From NCBI GenBank assembly GCA_028275145.1, contig JAQCNG010000047.1, forward strand, positions 1 through 9,753: a stretch of DNA of 9,753 bases, given 5' to 3'. The position numbers and the translations under genes are program-made. Positions 6,525 through 9,753 of the stretch are shown one piece after another; position 1 is the stretch's first letter; each line of letters opens with the position of its first letter. The notes under the pieces are model-generated. The model saw nothing but the letters and a program-made list of their open reading frames with translations. It was not told where the DNA came from and did no database searches. This stretch comes from Halovenus sp. (GTDB lineage Archaea > Halobacteriota > Halobacteria > Halobacteriales > Haloarculaceae).

Positions 6525-6552
6525 CTGGCCGAGCAGACACGTGTCCGGCCAG
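6525..6552. terminator. Nested inverted repeats downstream of nfo
   Basis: Outer arms CTGGCC (6525-6530) and GGCCAG (6547-6552) enclose a perfect 10-base palindrome GACACGTGTC (6536-6545). The structure begins 8 bases after the stop of nfo and may mark the 3' end of its transcript. The 9-base word ACTGGCCGA occurs at both 6504-6512 and 6524-6532, a short direct repeat across the stop codon. No T-run follows. Confidence 0.35.
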
Positions 6553-6701
6553 ACCACGCGGTTGCCTGCAGGGCGAACTCCCATCTCGACAGCAGTCGGG
6601 TCTACAGAGATAATAGCATCCAGAGAGAACTGTTTCGCTATTCGCCGGTGTTGGTTCCAGACTCCGGGTCCCGAGACAGAGCACAGAACAGCGGTCACGT
6701 G
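6553..6701. other. Non-coding gap between nfo and the ABC transporter
   Basis: I see no credible gene here. The open frames that cross it are short or run into neighbours with unnatural composition. It holds a modestly AT-richer patch with a weak inverted repeat (AATAGC at 6612-6617, GCTATT at 6637-6642, 19 bases apart). It ends with CACGTG (6696-6701) touching the TATA box of the transporter. Confidence 0.4.
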
Positions 6702-6708
6702 TTATAAG
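6702..6708 (+). promoter_or_regulatory. TATA box of the ABC transporter operon
   Basis: TTATAAG is centred 29 bases upstream of the ATG at 6734 (26 from the GTG at 6731). It is the clearest TATA box in the window and predicts a leaderless or nearly leaderless message, which supports starting the ATPase at 6731-6734. Confidence 0.65.
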
Positions 6709-6733
6709 TTTACAGGGGCCATGCACCAGAGTG

Positions 6734-7465
6734 ATGACAGCAGTCGAGACGACGAATCTGACGAAGGAGTACAGCGATGTGGTCGCGCTGGACGGACTGG
6801 ACCTGACAGTCGAGGAGGGTGAACTGTACGCGCTGCTGGGGCCGAATGGGTCGGGCAAGACAACGACAATCGAGATTCTGACCGGACAGCGCACGCCCAC
6901 AGGGGGAGAAGCGAGCGTGCTGGGGGTCGACCCGGTCGAGGAACCCATCGAGGTGCGACGCTCCATCGGCATCCTGCCCGAGCGCGAGGACCCGCCGAGT
7001 TTCCTCACACCACGGGAGTATCTGGAGTTCGTCGGCGAGGTCCGCGACATCGGCCCAATCGAGGAGCGCATCGACCGGTGGGCGGGTCGTCTGGAGTTCC
7101 AGGGTGTTCTCGACACGCTCTCGACAGACCTCTCGGAGGGGGAACGCCAGCGGGTGATGCTGGCACAGGTGTTCATCCACGAGCCGGAACTGGTCTTTAT
7201 CGACGAGCCGCTGGTGAATCTCGACCCGCTGATGCAGGCACAGGTCCGCGACCAGCTCCGGGAGTACTGCGAGGCCGGCAACACGCTGTTTCTCTCGACA
7301 CACCTCATGGAGGTCGCGGAGGAGCTGTGTACCCGTGTCGGCATCATCGCAGAGGGGGAACTGGCCGCCGAGCGCGACCCGCGCACCGTCGACGAGGACC
7401 TCCTCGACACGTTCGCCGACACGGTGGGCGAGCAGGGGGGGCCCGCGGAGGTGGGGGCCCCGTGA
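6734..7465 (+). CDS. ABC transporter ATP-binding protein
   Basis: A 243-residue ATPase subunit that powers the membrane protein encoded next to it, at the inner face of the membrane. Walker A GPNGSGKT (36-43), signature LSEGERQR (133-140), Walker B LVFIDE (153-158) with catalytic E158, D-loop NLD (162-164) and switch H190 are all present. The signature reads LSEGE instead of LSGGQ, and the Q-loop position carries ILPERED, as in other ABC-2 type export ATPases with an LPE segment. The ATG at 6734 follows directly on an in-frame GTG at 6731; the TATA box fits either. The C-terminus is short and Gly/Glu-rich with no extra domain. It overlaps the permease by four bases (GTGA), so the two are co-transcribed and probably translationally coupled. 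Export rather than import is likely because there is no binding protein gene; the substrate is unknown. Confidence 0.93.
   Translation: MTAVETTNLTKEYSDVVALDGLDLTVEEGELYALLGPNGSGKTTTIEILTGQRTPTGGEASVLGVDPVEEPIEVRRSIGILPEREDPPSFLTPREYLEFVGEVRDIGPIEERIDRWAGRLEFQGVLDTLSTDLSEGERQRVMLAQVFIHEPELVFIDEPLVNLDPLMQAQVRDQLREYCEAGNTLFLSTHLMEVAEELCTRVGIIAEGELAAERDPRTVDEDLLDTFADTVGEQGGPAEVGAP
7447..7453 (+). promoter_or_regulatory. Ribosome binding site of the permease
   Basis: GGAGGTG lies within the end of the ATPase gene, 8 bases before the GTG at 7462. It supports the overlapping GTG start over the later in-frame ATG at 7501. Confidence 0.55.
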
Positions 7466-8886
7466 GCGGGCGTTCGTCCACCGGGTCGCTGTTCCGCCGG
7501 ATGCTGGCCGAGGAGTTCCGCATGCACTCGCGGCTGTTCGGCTCTCGCCGGTTCGCGCTCTTTCCGCTCTTTACCGCGGCACTGGTCGGGGTCGGCGTCT
7601 GGCTGCTGGCGGGCACCGGCACGTCGCTCGACCGCATCGTCGGCGGACTGTTCGCGCTCGTGCTGTTCATGGGGTTCCAGGTCGGCACAATCGGTCTCGT
7701 CGGCCGCGACGCGATACGTGACGTCATCGGCGATATGACACTGCTGGTGTTCTCGGCACGCACGCTCCCGGTCTCGCGGCGGCGACTGCTGTTTGTCTTT
7801 CTGTTCAAGGACCTGCTGTACTACGTGGTGCTCTTTCTGACACCCATCGCCGTTGGCTTTCTCCCGGTGGTGGTCGACGGTGGGTTCACCGCCGGCGAGG
7901 TGGCGCTGCTGTGGGTGACAGTCGCCGCCACGTTCGCGCTGGGTGCGGGGACGAGTCTCGCGCTCGCCGGCATCGCCACCCGGAGCCGTCTCGCCGTCGT
8001 CGGTGTCGTCGCCGCCATCGCCGCCGGTCTCACGCTCGAACCGGACCTGGTGCTCTCGCTGTCACCCTACGCCCTGTACGCCGACCCCTCCGCGACGACG
8101 CTGCTCTCGGGGTCGGGGTTGCTGGTCGTCGCGGTGGTTTCGGGTCCGCTACTCTTTCGGCCGCCGACCCGGGACCGCGCCCAGCGGGCCGGCGACGACC
8201 GCTACCGGCAGTTCCACCGCTTCGGTGACGGACTGACCGCCCGCCCGCTGGTCGAGGTGACCCGCTCCAGTGGCTCCGTCTGGAAGGTGGCGCTCTCGCT
8301 GGGCGTGCTGTTCGGGGTGGCGGCGCTCCTGCTCGCCAGCCTCACCGCCGAGACGGCGCTGGCCATCGACCCCTCGGCCGGCATCGCCTTCGGCACACTG
8401 CTGGGGCTCGGAACGTTCACCACCTACAACTGGGTGACCCAGAACGACGATAGCCGCGAGTACCTGCGCTACCCCGAGTCGATGGGGGCGGTGTTCGCGG
8501 GCAAACGCCGGGCCTTTCTGGTGCTCTCGCTGCCGGTCGGACTGGTCTATCTCGCACTCGCCGGCGTGCTCTTTCCCGGAATCGAGCTACTGCTCGGGGT
8601 GGTGGTCTTCCCGCTGCTGTCGCTGTACGTGTTCGGGCTCACGGCCTACCTGACCGGCCTGTCACCGAACGAGTTGCTGTTCAACACGCCGCTGTTTGCA
8701 ATCTACAGTGCTGGCCTGATGTTCGTGGCCATCCCGCTGCTGATCTCGGCACTGGCGTTCGACGAGTGGCCGCTGATTGCGGCCGGTCTCTCCCTCGGAC
8801 TCGCCGTCGTCGCTGGACTGGTCGGTTTCGTGCTCGCGCGTCGCACCGGTCCGCGCTGGCACGAGCGCCTGCGCGCGGAGGCCTGA
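7462..8886 (+). CDS. ABC-2 type transporter membrane subunit
   Basis: A 474-residue integral membrane protein and partner of the ATPase just upstream. After a cytoplasmic head (1-30, rich in Arg and with FRRMLAEEFRMHSRLFGSRR), I count about 12 hydrophobic segments near 31-50, 59-79, 109-136, 146-171, 176-191, 216-232, 277-296, 305-322, 351-371, 375-397, 408-433 and 436-458. An Arg-rich loop (233-270) splits them into two halves of six, which suggests an internally duplicated permease working as one chain. Start: GTG at 7462 overlaps the ATPase stop as GTGA and has a GGAGGTG site 8 bases before it; ATG at 7501 would cut off 13 residues. There is no signal peptide, binding protein or nucleotide-binding motif. 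It is poorly conserved in sequence as permeases usually are; the transported molecule cannot be told from here. Confidence 0.88.
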   Translation: MSGRSSTGSLFRRMLAEEFRMHSRLFGSRRFALFPLFTAALVGVGVWLLAGTGTSLDRIVGGLFALVLFMGFQVGTIGLVGRDAIRDVIGDMTLLVFSARTLPVSRRRLLFVFLFKDLLYYVVLFLTPIAVGFLPVVVDGGFTAGEVALLWVTVAATFALGAGTSLALAGIATRSRLAVVGVVAAIAAGLTLEPDLVLSLSPYALYADPSATTLLSGSGLLVVAVVSGPLLFRPPTRDRAQRAGDDRYRQFHRFGDGLTARPLVEVTRSSGSVWKVALSLGVLFGVAALLLASLTAETALAIDPSAGIAFGTLLGLGTFTTYNWVTQNDDSREYLRYPESMGAVFAGKRRAFLVLSLPVGLVYLALAGVLFPGIELLLGVVVFPLLSLYVFGLTAYLTGLSPNELLFNTPLFAIYSAGLMFVAIPLLISALAFDEWPLIAAGLSLGLAVVAGLVGFVLARRTGPRWHERLRAEA

Positions 8887-8921
8887 CCGCTGGAGATTGA
8901 CCGCTCACTCTCGGACCCTCC

Positions 8922-8935
8922 GTTTGTTGTCAAAC
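8922..8935. promoter_or_regulatory. Upstream inverted repeat at the toxin-antitoxin promoter
   Basis: GTTTG, TTGT, CAAAC: perfect 5-base arms, ending 9 bases before the TATA-like box. It may be a second operator half or a hairpin ending the transporter transcript, which stops 36 bases earlier. Role inferred from position. Confidence 0.3.
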
Positions 8936-8944
8936 CATCAGCTA

Positions 8945-8950
8945 CTTATC
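8945..8950 (+). promoter_or_regulatory. TATA-like box of the toxin-antitoxin operon
   Basis: CTTATC in an AT-richer patch, centred about 32 bases upstream of the ATG at 8979. A weak match, supported by its place between two inverted repeats. Confidence 0.35.
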
Positions 8951-8970
8951 GTTGGCTACACAACCAACGA
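8949..8970. promoter_or_regulatory. Putative operator of the toxin-antitoxin operon
   Basis: TCGTTGG (8949-8955), 8-base spacer, CCAACGA (8964-8970): perfect 7-base arms lying between the TATA-like box and the start codon, over the expected transcription start. This is where an autoregulating antitoxin would be expected to bind. The right arm also touches the GAGGTGG ribosome binding site (8969-8975). Seen in sequence; binding is inferred. Confidence 0.5.
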
Positions 8971-8978
8971 GGTGGCAG

Positions 8979-9335
8979 ATGGAGCCGGCAGCCGACGACC
9001 TCGACGGGTACGAGAACGCCACAGTGTACGAGGACGGTACTGTCGTCCGCATATCGGTTCGCCGTACGGACAGCGACACGTACCCGTCGGGGTGGCGATA
9101 CACGTTCCACTACGGAGCATTGAGTCCAGGTCCCGAGACCCTCGACGATGGTACAATTCGCCGATACGACAACGCCCACGAGACGACGAAAGGCCACGAA
9201 CGTCACGTCGCACCCGACCCGGAGCCCACAATCATCGAGTTTCCCGGCATCGAGGAACTCTACGACCGGTTCTGGGACGAGATTCCGAAATCGCAGTTCG
9301 GTCCATCCAGCAATCCAGGTGACACAGATGAATAA
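8979..9335 (+). CDS. tumE: TumE family (DUF6516) toxin of a toxin-antitoxin pair
   Basis: A 118-residue protein I recognise as the DUF6516/TumE family. The marks are the acidic N-terminus, a beta block VVRISVRRTDSDTYPSGWRY (22-41) continuing FHYGAL, and the signature RYDNAHETTKGHERH (62-76), followed by IIEFPGIEELYDRFWDEI (85-102), a helix common at the end of the family. The Asp/His cluster in the signature is the likely active centre, but no mechanism is established that I can cite. The start is ATG 8979 with GAGGTGG four to ten bases before it. A TTG nine codons earlier is open but lies in the operator-like repeat. It overlaps the next gene by 8 bases (ATGAATAA), with the toxin gene first. 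An alternative reading is a haloarchaeal regulator partner of unknown role; pairing with the HVO_A0114-type gene makes the toxin call likely. Confidence 0.82.
   Translation: MEPAADDLDGYENATVYEDGTVVRISVRRTDSDTYPSGWRYTFHYGALSPGPETLDDGTIRRYDNAHETTKGHERHVAPDPEPTIIEFPGIEELYDRFWDEIPKSQFGPSSNPGDTDE
9317..9322 (+). promoter_or_regulatory. Ribosome binding site of the antitoxin
   Basis: AGGTGA lies inside the end of the toxin gene, 5 bases before the ATG at 9328. It supports that start and translational coupling of the pair. Confidence 0.5.
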
Positions 9336-9729
9336 CGAGAACGTACTGGTAATCACGGTCGACAGCGAGCCCAGTCCCTACGCGGAGGGACTCGAAGCGA
9401 TTCAGCAACTCAAGAAGGGAAAGACCGTCGACGAGCCTGCAGTCGTCCGATTCCCGAACGAGTCACAGTTGACCGACGTGTTCAACGAGCGCACGTACAC
9501 ACTCCTGCGCGTCATCCGGGACGAGGAACCGGCGAGCATCCGCGAGACTGCCCGGCTAGTCGGTCGAGACAAGAAGAACGTCCACGAGGAACTGACCACG
9601 CTTGAAGCTCTGGGCGTCATTCGGTTCGAGGAAGACGGCCGCGCGAAGAGGCCCGTGTTCCCCTACACGGAACTCGTGGTTACACCGCTCGCCGGTACCG
9701 ACGGCGACGGAACACCAGCAACACCGTGA
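9328..9729 (+). CDS. HVO_A0114 family winged-helix DNA-binding protein, likely antitoxin
   Basis: A 133-residue protein that I recognise as the HVO_A0114 type of putative DNA-binding protein, usually found beside DUF6516. The N-terminus (1-30) is a small beta-helix part (VLVITVDSEP, then a helix). The phrase VRFPNESQLTDVFNERTYTLLRVI (40-63) leads into a MarR-like winged helix. Its helix-turn-helix is about 69-97 (SIRETARLVGRDKKNVHEEL, then TTLEALGVI), and its wing is near 98-115 (RFEEDGRAKRPVFPYTELVV). It probably binds the toxin and represses its own promoter, likely at the repeat 8949-8970. ATG 9328 has AGGTGA upstream; the frame is open further 5' but that part is the toxin gene in another frame. 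Codon use is less GC-biased than in the transporter genes: sampled 60-base stretches count 36/60 GC at 9361-9420 against 44/60 at 8281-8340, a hint of horizontal transfer. The C-terminus (TDGDGTPATP) is disordered. Confidence 0.85.
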   Translation: MNNENVLVITVDSEPSPYAEGLEAIQQLKKGKTVDEPAVVRFPNESQLTDVFNERTYTLLRVIRDEEPASIRETARLVGRDKKNVHEELTTLEALGVIRFEEDGRAKRPVFPYTELVVTPLAGTDGDGTPATP

Positions 9730-9753
9730 GCATCGGACGCTGACTGTGCACGT

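Noticed and set aside
6612..6642. Inverted repeat AATAGC ... GCTATT
   Set aside because: Six-base arms 19 bases apart in an AT-richer patch are expected by chance and do not lie at a promoter.
6541..6822. Forward frame between nfo and the ABC ATPase
   Set aside because: It crosses the strong TATA box and runs into the ATPase in the wrong frame; composition is not haloarchaeal protein-like.
5938..7527. 529-codon reverse open frame
   Set aside because: Runs antisense through nfo, the intergenic promoter and the ABC ATPase; Ser/Arg-rich with no domain.

Overview
The window reads as chromosomal DNA of a halophilic archaeon (class Halobacteria). The signs are high GC with G/C-ending codons, acidic proteins rich in Asp and Glu, TATA boxes about 25-29 bases upstream of start codons with almost no leader, and families typical of haloarchaea (DUF5784, an HVO_A0114-type DNA-binding protein). 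No rRNA, tRNA, CRISPR array or insertion sequence is visible.

Layout. Positions 2-202 (-) hold the N-terminal part of an envelope-anchored protein that runs off the left edge. A DUF5784 gene (333-1319, -) diverges from a metal-dependent TIM-barrel gene (1401-2177, +) annotated by family as sugar phosphate isomerase/epimerase. That gene is followed by a 52-residue Cys-rich DUF1540-like protein (2256-2414, +). Facing it is a 903-residue Dna2-type nuclease-helicase (2549-5260, -) with an iron-sulfur nuclease module and an SF1 helicase. Upstream of the helicase lies a 48-residue zinc-ribbon protein (5411-5557, -), which diverges from nfo, endonuclease IV (5689-6516, +). A two-gene ABC transporter follows (ATPase 6734-7465, permease 7462-8886, overlapping by GTGA). 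Last comes a toxin-antitoxin pair (TumE/DUF6516 at 8979-9335 and a winged-helix antitoxin at 9328-9729, overlapping by 8 bases).

How the genes relate. Dna2 and Nfo are DNA repair enzymes. The TIM-barrel protein at 1401 carries all nine endonuclease IV metal-ligand positions. The DUF5784 protein has a D...ExT arrangement reminiscent of PD-(D/E)xK nucleases. So the left two thirds may be a loose repair neighbourhood, but this is inference and the genes are not one operon. The ABC transporter and the toxin-antitoxin pair look unrelated to it.

Most notable signals: an inverted repeat placed between the TATA-like box and the start of the toxin gene, a likely autoregulatory operator; a 28-base near-palindrome over the start codon of the Dna2-like gene; the complete endonuclease IV ligand set in the so-called sugar isomerase; and a possible nuclease core in DUF5784. 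I found no clearly new multi-gene system.
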